A stretch of 64,000 nt of DNA from Choristoneura fumiferana (Eukaryota > Arthropoda > Insecta > Lepidoptera > Tortricidae). The notes below the pieces were generated by a model. The model searched no databases. It worked only from the letters and a program-made list of their open reading frames with translations, and was not told the DNA's origin. Location: assembly GCF_025370935.1 (NCBI RefSeq), contig NC_133472.1, positions 34,450,964-34,514,963 of the forward strand, in the 5' to 3' direction. The position numbers and the translations under genes were made by a program. This document shows, piece by piece, positions 43,955 to 55,951 of the stretch. How positions within the stretch are numbered: position 1 is the first letter of the stretch; the number at the start of each line of letters is the position of its first letter.

Positions 43955-44512
43955 TTTTTTACCCCACTGCGAAGAAGGAGTGTTATGTGTTTGACGCGTA
44001 TGTATGTATGTCTATTCCTATGTCCTCTCGTAACTACTCAACGGCTGAACCGATTTTGATAAATGATACGTCATTGGATTCCTCTTAATGACGCGAGTGA
44101 CACTGGGTAAATAATTAAATTCTTAAAAATCAAAATGGCGGATTTTTGGCGCCAAGTTGTAAGTTTTCAAAAAATGTTTTTATTCAAACCTATCGAATGG
44201 GGTATTAAATGAAAGCTAATAATTAGCCCATTCTACAAATGTACGGGTTATAACCGTTTTAATATACCATTTTCACAGAAAAGTGTATAATAAAACAATA
44301 AATTAAAAAAATCATAAAACCCGACTGCCTTAAAAAATACTAAAAGGAAGAAAACAAGTAGTGGGGTTAAGCGGACCCATTTTGACGCTCAAAAATTCCC
44401 TAATGGGTCCCGACTGTTGAACTTTAAGTTAGCTACTTAATAAAGTTCTAGCCCACTAGACTTGTTTTCTTCCTTTTAGTATTTTTGAAGGCAGTCGGGT
44501 TTTTTGATTTTT
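43955..44512 (+). mobile_element. ~560-bp element ending in the 'AACCCGACTGC' foldback
   Basis: It begins TTTTTTACCCCACTGCGAAG, contains GTATGTATGTATGTC and CAACGGCTGAACCGATTTTG, and ends in the foldback 44314-44512 (AAACCCGACTGCCTTAAAAA ... GAAGGCAGTCGGGTTTTTT). The outer ends are themselves short inverted repeats (ACCCGACTGC type). Confidence 0.7.
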
Positions 44513-45172
44513 TATAATTTGAAGTGGCTAGTCCGGTCTAGTAGCTTCAAAAAGTAAAGCTTCATTTCTTCTACCTAAATACCGTTTAAAAGTTGATTAA
44601 ATCATGTCAGTCTATCTGACGAAGGATAAGGCACAAAATAACGTTTAAAAAAAAGATGATTGTTACACCGCTTCAAGTATTGATTTTCATTTGAAAAAGT
44701 ATAAGTCTGCGCCAATGCGGCAGTCTGATCTCTTATCTGCTGATTACTCTTTGCTGTCAAACAAATGCACGCCGGCACGCCGCGTTCTCGTGATAGCAAT
44801 TGTCAACCTGTCAATCATACATTGTTGATGTAGTATGTACTTGCCTGGTTATAAATGAATGCTAAAATATGGGTTTAGGGTTCAACCGCCTCCGATAGGT
44901 TTCATCTGACGTGGTCTTAATCATATCTCTTTCCGTCTCAGACTTATATGATTTAGCAGATATAAATAGTGATGGAGATTAATTGCAGAAAACAATAAGC
45001 ACACAAACTCAGTTTTCAAGGCAGCCGAAAATGAATATGCAATCTCGACGATTTCTTAATACATACACATCAAAAGTGTCTAAGGATAAACAACCTTTGT
45101 CTGTAAAAAAATTTCAGCGATATATTAATAGCCCTCTGCGTACCCTATATACACTCGAACAAACTGCTTCGT

Positions 45173-45314
45173 GTACAGTCAAGGGCAAAGATATCGACAC
45201 GGCCAAAGTTGCAAAAATATGTATAAGTACACGGCCTTAATGTTAAGTGCATAAAGTCGTGTATACATATTTTTGCAACTTTGGCCGTGTCGATATCTTT
45301 TCCCTTGACTGTAC
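45173..45314. mobile_element. 142-bp near-perfect palindromic MITE, TA-CAGTCAAGGG ends
   Basis: The left arm starts GTACAGTCAAGGGCAAAGAT and continues ATCGACACGGCCAAAGTTGC; the right arm is its inverse, with a loop of about 40 bp. TA lies outside CAGTC on both sides. The very high arm identity suggests recent origin. Confidence 0.85.
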
Positions 45315-45814
45315 GCAGAGTGGAACCTTATAATAATCAATTTCACTATGATTTCGTTGACAAAATAATTGGATATCAGACATTAGTATCACAAAAGTTC
45401 TGGTATATGATTGAATTTGTTTGACTGTACACTTAAATAAGTTATAATCCTTTAAGGTGTCGTAGTTTAAGTGATACCTACCTACCCAAGTTATGACATT
45501 CTTTGTTCTCTAAACGGAACCCTTCGTATGGTATAATTTTTAACAATGAAATCCGGTGCGGAGTCACGTCTTTAAAACATGCTTATTTCCTTTGTAATCA
45601 CGTTAGCGTACAGTAACCAATAATTTCCAGTGCATCCGAATTCGTGAGTTTACTATTATTAGGCAGCTAGGCAACCACGTTTGCGTTCACAATGAGACCG
45701 AGTGATACTGTTGACTCAATTAATATACAGGACAATGTCTTGGTCACTCGTCTTTATAACCTTACTCTCCAAAAAAGCTAATATTTATTTGGAGTGTTCG
45801 TGATGTGGAGAAGC

Positions 45815-46110
45815 ACCATTTTTTAAAAAAAACAACTAATCAGTTCACACATGAAAATATACATATAAGTCGAATTAAGATTTTAAGATTTTCCGCCTTT
45901 TTTAAGTCTTTGACATTCGTTTGACACGTGTCTTTACTTCTTGTAGAAGTCATCGAGATCTGTATACATTCCGGGCGATTCTGAAGTGATCAGAACCGGG
46001 GCAGATTAGTTTTTTTCTTTAAACGACTTCAAAAAAACTACTATGTAAATTTTCATGTGTGAACTGATTTAGTTGATTGTCTTTAAAGGTGGTGCTTCTC
46101 GTCTAGTCCT
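45815..46110. mobile_element. ~295-bp foldback element
   Basis: GAGAAGCACCATTTTTTAAA and CAGTTCACACATGAAAAT at the left are mirrored by ATTTTCATGTGTGAACTG and TTTAAAGGTGGTGCTTCTC at the right. It is noncoding. Confidence 0.75.
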
Positions 46111-46249
46111 ATTTAAATTTGATCAAGATATAGGATCTAGAATTTAGCAGTTTCTGTGATGAGTTACACTGAAAAGCGACAAAATTAATTGCAACAAAAA
46201 ATTAAAGCAAATCAAAAAAATATGAAAATATTTTTCTACCTGATGTAGT

Positions 46250-46362
46250 CGGTTGGTACCTCAGCACGAGCCAGCAGGACTGATAGAAACCCAATTAATT
46301 ATTATGTAGGGAAAGTAGATGGCTAAAGGTTAATTCCTGCTGGCTCGTGCTGAGGCACCGAC
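46250..46362. mobile_element. ~113-bp palindromic element
   Basis: GTCGGTTGGTACCTCAGCAC followed by GAGCCAGCAGGA pairs with TCCTGCTGGCTC and GTGCTGAGGCACCGAC. The loop is about 50 bp. Confidence 0.75.
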
Positions 46363-47184
46363 TTCAAACTGGGAAAAAAAAAAGTTTTTTTGACAGTTTT
46401 TTTTATTTTTTTCATTTTGTGAGATGCTGGTTTGTAACACTCCAGTAATATTTACTCCCTACTTAACAACTCTAAAAAGCAAAAATGAGAATGTTCCAGT
46501 CAAAACTGTGTTGTTAATATCTTATATACCTACCTTTAATAATTTAATAAGTTAAGCTAGTAGGATCGCCTCCAATTCAAGATAGAATAACCATGTATAT
46601 ATAAGCTAACGAACTAGACGGCGGAAGATGAAAGCATTCGAAAAATCTGAAAAGTCATTGGCATTGGAAAACTGCGACGATCGTTATTCGAATGCTTTTT
46701 ATTAAGTATACTTACCTACATTTAAACCAGTTTGACCGTTAGGAATGTCGGTGTCGCGCATACATGACCGACACAAACGTAAAAGATCAGTTTGTCTTTT
46801 TCTTTTCTTCATTTGATAAGGCTATCTTACTCAAGATGCTCTACTCCAAGTTTCACTACAACTCATTATTCATGCGCATGAATTCTACGTAGAATCCTTC
46901 GCTACGGAAATGTAGTCGTACATTCTGGATACGGTCAATGTACAGAGACGTTCTTTCATTAAAATGAAGAAAACCGACAAGTTGCGAGCGACATTAACTT
47001 TCTGAGGCCTTGTGTCCAACACACATGGAATCATAATCGTTTTCACCACTTCTTTCTGTCACACGGTATACCGAGTAAAACGAGGGAAGAAAGGGATGGT
47101 GAATGTTAGACAATACGGCCTCTGGTTGTACTGTACCACAACATTTGACGACTGTAAGAAGCAGTTGCGTCGGAGGACATTATT
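46363..47184. other. no gene seen
   Basis: AT-rich. At about 46626-46702 a short inverted repeat pairs GAAAGCATTCGAA with TTCGAATGCTTTT. Confidence 0.35.
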
Positions 47185-47189
47185 TTGTC

Positions 47190-47395
47190 ATCATCATCAT
47201 CATCAGCCTACAGCAGTCTACTGCTGGACATAGACCTCTTCCATGGCGCGCCACAACACTGTCTTCAGCACCTCGCATCCATCCCCCGCCAGCGACCCTC
47301 TTAAGGTCGTCCGTCCACGGCGTCCACCGTGCCTCAGGATGCGTACACTACATTTTCCCGTCCGTGGTCTCGATTCGAGGCCACCCAACGCAACT
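47190..47395. repeat. lepidopteran interspersed repeat (CATCATCATCAGCCTACAGC type)
   Basis: TCATCATCATCATCATCAGC is followed by CAGTCTACTGCTGGACATAG, ACCTCTTCCATGGCGCGCCA and GTCGTCCGTCCACGGCG. I recognise this as a common non-LTR-derived repeat end in moths and butterflies. One copy here. Confidence 0.6.
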
Positions 47396-48633
47396 TCAGC
47401 GAACTAATTCTTAGAACAAAGTCGATGCCTTTCGTTCTTTATCGGATAATGTGAATGTCATTTCGGATTTTATCCTTTAAAGAAACCCCTAGCATTCTTC
47501 TTTCCATAGCTCGCTGAGCGACCTTGAATATGTGGATTAGACCCGCAATCAAGGCCCACGTTTCGGTAGGACTGGTAGGACGTACTGATCTTCAGACTTT
47601 CGTTTCTAGGCACTAAGGGATGTCATCATTTTGTGTGAGCAACATACTTTACGAGGCCCCATGACGGCGCACCACTTATTTAATAATGGATTTTTAATTG
47701 ACCAGTAAAATTAGTCCCTTTCAAGGTGCTTTGCCCCTCAGAATTGATTAAAGGTATGTTGAAAAGTTAACCTGTTTAATTTTCTTGTCACTAGCTTTGC
47801 TTATAGTACAATTATGGACCATTTAGCCTGGAAGATCAATTTGTTTTCAAGCAAGAGCTTCAGTCAGAGAGGCGTCTCTACATTTCCAGTTCAACTTTAC
47901 TTTGTTATTAGATATCGTGCTCAATGTAGTATAGTCTACTATAGCGTGATTCAAGGCAGATCTGTAGTTGTTATGGTTAATATACTTAAATGCTAGATGC
48001 AGTGTGGTTAACCATATTGTGGTGTGTGTCGTAATTGTATTGCAATCATAGGTAGAGACGACCTAGGTTTCCTAACTTTTAAGGATTCGGTTCCGTACAT
48101 TTGAATGACAAAACAGATCACTTACTCGTATAGGATCGCTCGTGTGTTTGTCTCGTGTATCCTGTTAAGTTGTGGCGTATTTATAGTGTTCCATAAACAC
48201 GAACGTACGAGGCAAATAAATTAATTTTGAAATTGGGTGGCAAAACTGAAAATCAAATAAAAAAGTTTTGCAAACTGTACCGTACCCAAATATTTCAATA
48301 ACTGCATGTTCTATTTGTATTGACATGTTTTTTTTGGTAAATTTTACTGACATGTTGTAATGGATCATTGTTATCTGAAATAAGAAAATATTGTAGTCTA
48401 AAAAGTTAAAAATAAAATAGACGGATAGTAAAGGACCCGTCTCTTTATCTCCGCCCCCTCTAACTCTAATATTTTGTACAAAAAACTTTATCATACGAAT
48501 ACACACTTGTTACTCTTGTCTCTGCCTCCGGGCTGCAACGACAATGCTCACTCCACTCTACTGAAGTAGTCAATCACACCAGGCGGTACTTTCCTTTTCC
48601 GGTGTCCTTAATAGTTCGCAGATATAATAACAA
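47396..48633. other. no gene seen
   Basis: AT-rich. Open frames here are short and without recognisable domains. Confidence 0.35.
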
Positions 48634-49681
48634 CTAGCTTTTGCCCGCGACTTCGTCCACGTGTACTTTGGTTATATGGGCATATGTTTTAATTAACCCC
48701 CGTTATAATTGTGACATTTGTATCTATGTGCATAGCGAAGTACTGCCTTAAACGATAGGTAACAGTTTATTAAGTACTTCGTTATAAACAACATTTTTTT
48801 ACCAGTTTTGAAGCTAGTTTATGAAAAGTTTTATGCAAAGCACGAGAGTAAAATTATTTATCTCGTGTGCTTCCGGCGAGAACCGAAATCCGAATGTTAC
48901 TTTAGAACCCGAAGTATATATTCAAAATTGCACTGTACATAATATTTTGTAAATTAGGTAAAAGATAAATAAGAACGGATAATCACACAAAAATTATGTT
49001 TATATTAATATTATTGATTTTATTATGCCAGCCCGATGAGTAATTTTTAAGTAAGGTACCTAATGCATAATTATTAGCAAATTTATTTCACACATCATTT
49101 TAAATATCAATTTAATTTAAAACCCCTTTCCCCTATTGTAGACGCCAACACCATACGGATCATTTTAAATTGTGACCGACCATATTTTTAGTCTAGAAAT
49201 AAGGAAGTCTCATAAAAACCCCCCTAATAAGTCGAAAGCTACTTCTTCTTTCTTTATCTTTCCCTACGCAGATCATTTTTACTTTTAATCAGGACCCTGT
49301 AAGTATACCAATTTTCATAATGCTTAGTCCAGAAATGAGAAAATTTCCATACGAACTTTCCCCTTCCATTTTACCCATTTAGGGGGGAATTTTATACATT
49401 TCACTTACATAGATAATTTTTAATTGTAATCGAGAACTTATACACTTATTTTAATACTTCTTATTCTATAAATGAGAAAATTTCCATACTAATTTTACCC
49501 CCCTATTTTACCAATTTTATCAATTTCACCTAAATAGATAATTTTGAATTGTAATGGAGAACTTAAACACCTATTTTCATACTTCTAAGTCCAGAAATGA
49601 GAAAATTCCATATAAACTTCCCCCCCCCCCCTATTTCACCCCCTTTATGTCCGTGACAAAGTTTTATGTGCTACGAGTACA
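48634..49681 (-). mobile_element. Helitron-like 3' end with adjoining tandem repeats
   Basis: CTAGCTTTTGCCCGCGACTT at 48634 is the inverted form of the Helitron-like terminus at 28169. At about 49090-49640 lie roughly four diverged ~130-bp units, each with AGAAATGAGAAAATTTCCAT (near 49331, 49469 and 49593, with an older unit near 49194) and a C-run. The outer limit at 49681 is set by the next element and is uncertain. Confidence 0.5.
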
Positions 49682-50096
49682 ATGAGGGCTATCGCGTATG
49701 AATTCGCCACTAGAGGCGCTAGTGTAGCGTGAGGTCTCCGAAATGTCAAATCTCATAGTTTTTGGGTGAGCTACGCGGGTTTATTTGTAATTAGAATAAT
49801 TTTGTGAATATTTTGCAATATCTGAAATTAATTATGGCAAATATGCGTTCCGGGGCAATGAATGTCTGTGTTTTGAGATAGTTTTGTCTTTCGGAAACCT
49901 TTGTCCTCCCTTTTATCCGAACAAAACGGGGACTATGCAACACTGTGGCATGCTCGATATTTTTATGGTACGATTTTAAGGTGTATTAAATATGATTTTA
50001 ATCTAAACTTTGTTTTCACGCCCGTAATAACAGACTTACTTAAAAACCTCACGCAACAGTGCGCCATCTAGTGAGACAAAAAACGATAGCCCTCAT
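49682..50096 (+). mobile_element. 415-bp MITE, ATGAGGGCTATCG ends, copy 1
   Basis: The termini ATGAGGGCTATCG and CGATAGCCCTCAT are inverted. The interior (GCCACTAGAGGCGCTAGTGT, CGGGGCAATGAATGTCTGTG, GCGCCATCTAGTGAGACAAA) is collinear with the inverted copy at 55952-56376. Confidence 0.85.
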
Positions 50097-52219
50097 TGCC
50101 GGAGCACTATAAATACTTGTATGTTCCGCCAACACAGGCTTTTAATCGAATTCACTTGCTATTTTTTAAATTGCATACTTGGTATATTTATTAAGAATGC
50201 AAGGGTATATCGAATACCTGCTAGATCTTTAAGACGCTTTTCTACTTCGGATATCAATATCAAATATCATGCAATTCGTTTATAATTACTTATGGCCCTC
50301 AAGGAAACAGGGCTCTCTCACATCACAGCGCAGTAGAGATTTCACATCACAAGCGAGCAATCAATACATAGCTCACTCGCAAGAGTAAAATTTTTTGAAC
50401 GCTAGAACTAAGGAAACTAAATCATTAATTCAAAAATCAACAACTGAGTCATTTGATGCAAGCAAGTATAAGCAAAGTAGGTACTCCGTCTCACAGTCTC
50501 GGCTGAGTAATCGTGCTTTATATCAAAATACGTATTTGGTGGGTGGGTATCAAAGTAACTAGTACGATCCACATTTAATACGAGTAGGTACATAACAAAA
50601 TAACGGTTATCGCGTGTAATATTACGAGCATTAAATTACTCCATGGGTGCAATAATCAGGAATTATTGTAACCAATCCATTTTATTTTTATTGGACTCAA
50701 ACACCACCGCATCTGTCGGTAGCTTCTTTTTTGTTTAGCATAGTGCCAATGCGTGATACAATCGTGCCACTAAACTGTCGATTTGTTGGTTCAATCAAAT
50801 AATTAAAACGTCAGAAGTTAGAGTAAATTGTAGGGAGGTTTTAGTAAGATTTGTGTTGGTAGTTAATTAAAACTTAAAGGTTTTTACACTTTTCGGCATA
50901 TTTATCATAATAATGTATATAAACCTCACGGATAATAGAATCATCATGTATTCAGGTAAGTATATTAAAAAATAGTCATGTTAATAGTACCTTTTTCCCC
51001 GCTGCTAAGAACGATTATGTTTTACGTGTGTAACCTTTCGTGATGTTCTTCGTTACCTCGTATCATCCATACGGGGAGACGGGTCCAATCATCAGTTGAG
51101 ACTTTATCTAGCAACCTAAAATGGAGTTAGGAGAAGCTTCGCTTCCGCTTTAGCTTTCTTTATCTAACCTTTTCTCGCTTCTGCCGTGACTCATCTTAAT
51201 TTTAAATTATAAACAAATAGTAAAAATAATTACTAAAAATTATTACCTACTGAGCCGGGGTGGAAGCGATTCGGATAGGTTTGGATAAGGTGGGATTTTC
51301 AACATTTTTAATCCTCTGTTTTCTAACCATTCATTATTTTAAGTTTTGATAACTTTTTGGTAGATATCCAAAGTATCAAAATTAAGGCTTACGTCATTTA
51401 ACTATTCAAGAAGAAATATCTATATTCGACATTTAATACTTCGGTCTTATAATTATATTTAACTCAGTATATGTAACTCCGCTATTATAAACTCTAGTTG
51501 TTTTGACCATCACAGTTTTAACTGTTGGTATAATAATTTTCGCTATTCAACTATGTAGACAAACGTGACCGTATAGACGAGTTGTCGTTTCAAATTGGAA
51601 AAAAATAGAAGAGCCTTTTTATCTACATACCTATATCGTGCGCTAAGGCTAATAACCAATGAGTAACATAGGTTATTTATTAATAAGTAAGTAGGTACAT
51701 TTCAAGTCGATTTACGGCCCACATCCGTTGTAAATCATAATTAACAATCAAGTACCTAACAAACTTTTACAACAGATAATTGATTAAAAAATAACCTATC
51801 TATAGATTAGGTATTGTGTAGAGATGCTAACGTGATTGCGAATGAAGTAATTCGAAACAGTATCTAGTTGAGCGGTATTCTTCCATTGTACGATAAAATT
51901 GTTTGTACAAGATATAAAAATTAAAGCAAACAACTACTTAAAAATTTACTTGGTCTCATGCGGCTGCGAAGTGATTGTTTGATGCCGGTCTAACAGTAGC
52001 TAAATCAATTTATATAGTGCGAATCAAATATTTACTTTCAACTACTTATTGCAAACATGAGTAAGCACGAGCTAAACTCATATTTAAACAATTAAATAAT
52101 TCGTTAAAATTGTTAAGTAATAGTGCTGCTTACCTAACTAAATAAAATACTTAAATTAAAATAGAATAAGTAGAATAAATAGAATTTAAAAGAAAATTAT
52201 CAAAAATAAATTTAAAAAA
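50097..52219. other. no gene seen
   Basis: About 2.1 kb of AT-rich sequence in which I recognise neither coding exons nor a repeat family. Confidence 0.35.
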
Positions 52220-52221
52220 TC

Positions 52222-52750
52222 AAAAACCCGACTGCCTTAAAAATACTAAAAAGAAGAAACAAGCCTAGTGGGCTAGAACTTTGTTAAGTAGCTAACTTAA
52301 AGTTACACATAATAGTTATTAGTCGGGACACATTGGGAATTTTTTAAGATAGTCGGGATTTTGTTTTTTTTTTAATTTATTGTTTTATTTCACTCTTTTC
52401 TGTAAATATGGTATATTAAAACGATTATAACCCATATATTCTTAGAATGGGCTAATTATTAGCATTCTTTTGATACCCCACATCCGCCATTTTGTTTTTT
52501 TAAGAATTAAATGTACCCGGTGTCACTAGCGTTATCAAGACAAATCCATTTTTTTTATGTAGCCTGTACTATGTCCCACTGCTGGGCAAAGGCCTCCCCT
52601 TTTCCAAAATCCAATGACGTGTCATTTATCGAAATCGGTTCAGCCGTTGAGTAGTTACGAGAGGACATTGGAATAGACATACATACATACATACATACAT
52701 ACATAAATACGCGTCAAACACATAACCCTCCTTCTTCGCAGTCGGGTAAA
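52222..52750 (-). mobile_element. second 'AACCCGACTGC' foldback-ended element, inverted, with SINE fragment insert
   Basis: It is the reverse complement order of 43955-44512: foldback (52222-52362), then AAACGATTATAACCC, CGGTTCAGCCGTTGAGTAGT and CCTTCTTCGCAGTCGGGTAA. A (CATA)n microsatellite is at about 52678-52706. A SINE tail fragment (ATGTCCCACTGCTGGGCAAA) interrupts it at about 52555-52605. Confidence 0.7.
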
Positions 52751-54121
52751 AAGTTTGAAATCTGTGTCTCTATGCCACGTAACACGACCTCGCACTGCGT
52801 AGGTATATTTTGCTTAGGAGAGGGGCTATGCTATAAAACTGGATATTCATAGATACCTACAAAAGTACGGAACCCAAGGCGCGCGAGTCCGACTTGCACT
52901 TGGTCCATTTTTTATATGGACCACAAAAGTGCTGTAACAATGGTGCAGCAAACCCTAAAATTGATTGTCAACTGCATTAAAAGTGAAAATGGTTGAAAAT
53001 CAATAAAAAGTCTGTGCCAAGCGCACCGCTCATATAAGCTTGGTGGGCCGTGGGCTGCGACTTGAGTATACCTGTTCCAAAGTATATAATAGCTAGTAAG
53101 TATGTACAATAAAATAATTTAAATAACCATACCAGGATGAAGCCTTTGCGCGACTGATGTCATACTGACATGTAAATCTGCCAAAGAAATCATAGCGAAG
53201 TTGACTGTGAAAAGGTACCTACGCGATTCAGTTCTCTCGACTAGGTTAGATACCACTGGGTTAGGTATTTTTTTAATATCTAACTTAAAACAGCAATAAT
53301 AAGCCACTATACTCATTCATTAAATGACATCAATCAGCTATTATAGAGCAAATGTTAATGCCCTTTCAATCGAACCGCTGACGTTGTTTGTGTCTGTGGC
53401 CATTTCATCCTCGTCGGTCATTCTCTTTGTCTAACTCAGTTAAAACTATTGTATTTATTATCTCTTTGCGGGTCAGTGATGTTCGGATGCTGATAAGGTC
53501 TTGGGCAGTTTCACTGAGATGCGGCAGTTTATATAAATGGGTGAAACCCATCCATTCAAAATGTTGATCCTTTACTCAAGAGCCCAGTTTGGACTTGCAA
53601 GAATAGTGGTGCAAGTTGTATTACACTGCTAAGTCGTAAAGGAAACGAGTTCGAAGTGATCAATCGAGCGCAGCAATGTACTAATGTAATGCTACTTGCA
53701 CGATTTTTCATAAAAGTTAAACTGGGCCTCAGACATGGTGTTGTATAGACAGACGTAGCTTTGCGTGCACGTGCACTTGTTTTTGCGGAGTAGCAATTTC
53801 ATGGTTCCTCTTCTTCTTACTCTGCTTTGAACGCAGCGAACTTCTATCTCATTTTTACACGTGTATAAAAATATATTAGTGTTAACGTTTGTACATACAA
53901 ATTAATTGGAATCATTTATCTCGTTTCTTGTACTACTTGTGTCATTTCACGTTTAAAAATGTTGACGTAGCTTTATATAATAATCCCATATTATTAATAT
54001 GAATAAGTTGGCGACTGGACAACTAGTACAAGCAATCTTACCTTATTCCATGCTCATTTTTATAGCACGTTTACAAGATCATAATACAAATCTGACTAGC
54101 GAAATCACAATCATTAACAAT
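52751..54121. other. no gene; repeat tail at 52838-52916
   Basis: The tail GGATATTCATAGATACCT ... GAGTCCGACTTGCACTTGG matches 15496-15564. A - strand open stretch at about 53126-53216 (FAMISLADLHVSMTSVAQRL) has splice-like edges (TTTTCACAG| and CCTG|GTATGG), but I do not recognise it and do not call a gene. Confidence 0.35.
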
Positions 54122-54688
54122 AAAAAAACCGGCCAAGAGCGTGTCGGATACGCCCAAAATAGGGTTCCGTAGCCATTACGAAAAATTAAGTAATATTTTT
54201 CTAAGGATTTCATATTTTTTACGGAATCTTCCAAGTTTAGGTATATTTTATACCTCAGGCTGCTATTTACTCATAAACTACTAATAATTCTCAAGCAAAC
54301 TTTAACGGGTAAGGGGGACGCTCGATTTTAATGAAAATTTGCACTTTAAAGTTGAATATTTCGCAAACAATTCACTGAATCAAAATTCGTCTTAGCAAAC
54401 CCATTATGGTTTTAAAAGACCTATCCAACGATACCCCACACCATACGGTTGGATCAGAAAAAAAAATCACCCTCACTTTACGTCTATGGGAGGTACCGTA
54501 AAAAAAATTATTTTGAATTTCTTATTATACCATTTTGTCGGCATAGTTTACATATATATTCATGCAAAATTACAGATTTCTAGCATTGACAGTCCCTGAG
54601 CAAAGCCGCGGACGGACAGACAGACAGACAGACATGGCGAAACTATAAGGGTTCCGTTTTTGCCATTTTGGCTCCGGAACCCTAAAAA
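54122..54688 (+). mobile_element. 'CCGGCCAAGAGCGTGTCGG' family, nearly full copy
   Basis: It begins AAAAAAACCGGCCAAGAGCG and ends GGCTCCGGAACCCTAAAAAG. This is the most complete uninterrupted + copy in the window. Its right half is almost identical to the copy at 106-697, including ACAGTCCCTGAGCAAAGCCG. Confidence 0.85.
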
Positions 54689-55797
54689 GCGCATAAAAAT
54701 CTAGATCAAGAAATAAATTAATAATTTAATGAATGCGGACTACATAATTCGATGCTATAACAATTAATTAATGTACGTTAAGATACACGTTGTAATCGCG
54801 TGTATTATTGAGTCTGGCCAGAATTTTGACATCCCCCATACCAGATAACACCGGTGTGGTGAGTTATTGACATGTAGGTATTAATTGCGCGCAAGAGATA
54901 AAAAATGGCTATCACTTAATGACGCAAATCTATCACGCGTCTTAAACGTTTCAAGAGTAACTCCGTAAAGGTAGGTACTTACTGGCAGCACATTATCGCT
55001 GCTTCAAGTAAAAATCTTCCTACGGTATAAATATTTCGTTGTTTTTACATCACTTTTTTTTGCTTTTTATGATAATGACATTGATTATTTTTGGTAAATA
55101 TTCTGTGTCTAGGGAAAAATAGAAAAGTGTAGGTACAAGAGATAACTATCATTTCCTGTAGTATTTAATTCGTTGGATGGCAACAATTTTGTATGACAAA
55201 CTGTAGTTCTTCCACCATCCCTACTTTACCTATAGGTTGGAACCTATTTGCAGCTAGTTTTACGTGAATTAAACAACTTGTACACAATGATATTACATAT
55301 ATATACAATTGCTTGTACAACGAGAATTCAGCGTATTGAGGTTGAGGTATTAGCTGCGGGAACATGATATACTCGTAAATTAAAAATAATTCCAATCAAT
55401 TGATAATTAAACGAGTATATCCAATCAATAAAGTTTTCGTAGTCAATAATGAAAAAAAAAACATGAAATGCTTAATGATTGCGTGTGGAATCAGCCCAAG
55501 AAGATTCCGCGTACAACAAAAGTTATCAGACGAGAAGTCTAAACAAAAGTCCATGTTATTAATGTTTCTACTATAGACACAAAAAACACGAATGAAAAAC
55601 AAATTGCAACATCTAAAGCTTCTCCTATTGCAATGAGATGAGAAATGTTTTAATGTATCAATTAAAACAACCATCTCTATCCCATCCCAATGAAACAGCA
55701 TTATTTAAAAAAATATTATTATTAGGGTTAGTTTAAGTTGATAAGGGAGCATACGAATAACACACGTGCTCATACAAAGCTGTCGTTTTTTGTTTAG
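54689..55797. other. no gene seen
   Basis: AT-rich. A 101-codon open frame at 55396-55701 (-) is Phe/Cys/Leu-rich with no recognisable domain and is not called. Confidence 0.35.
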
Positions 55798-55900
55798 AAT
55801 TAGCAGCCAATCTCTTCACGAGCAGACTAGACGTCTGACTGAAGGTGATCACCAAGAAAAGCTAGAGACACCGCCTCACTTGGCTCTCGCCACAAGCAAG
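55798..55900 (+). CDS. orphan exon-like segment, unknown product, low confidence
   Basis: The acceptor-like CGTTTTTTGTTTAG precedes A ATT AGC AGC..., coding ISSQSLHEQTRRLTEGDHQE then KLETPPHLALATSK, and ends exactly at AAG|GTATTA. The codon composition looks coding, the tract is a good acceptor and the 103-nt length (phase 2/0) is plausible. I recognise no family and see no partner exon. It ends 51 bp before an inverted MITE. Confidence 0.3.
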
Positions 55901-55951
55901 GTATTATGTCTATTACGCTACCTACTTACTTACTTAGGTAGGCGTAAGTAA

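Noticed and set aside
44983..45240. 85-codon + strand frame
   Set aside because: Its last third lies in the palindromic MITE at 45173-45314 and the rest has no recognised domain or clear splice borders.
53119..53316. - strand exon-like stretch (FAMISLADLHVSMTSVAQRL)
   Set aside because: Splice-like edges exist but the segment is short, unrecognised and without partner exons; kept only as a note.
55396..55701. 101-codon - strand frame rich in Phe, Cys and Leu
   Set aside because: No recognisable domain, AT-driven composition, no transcript signals.
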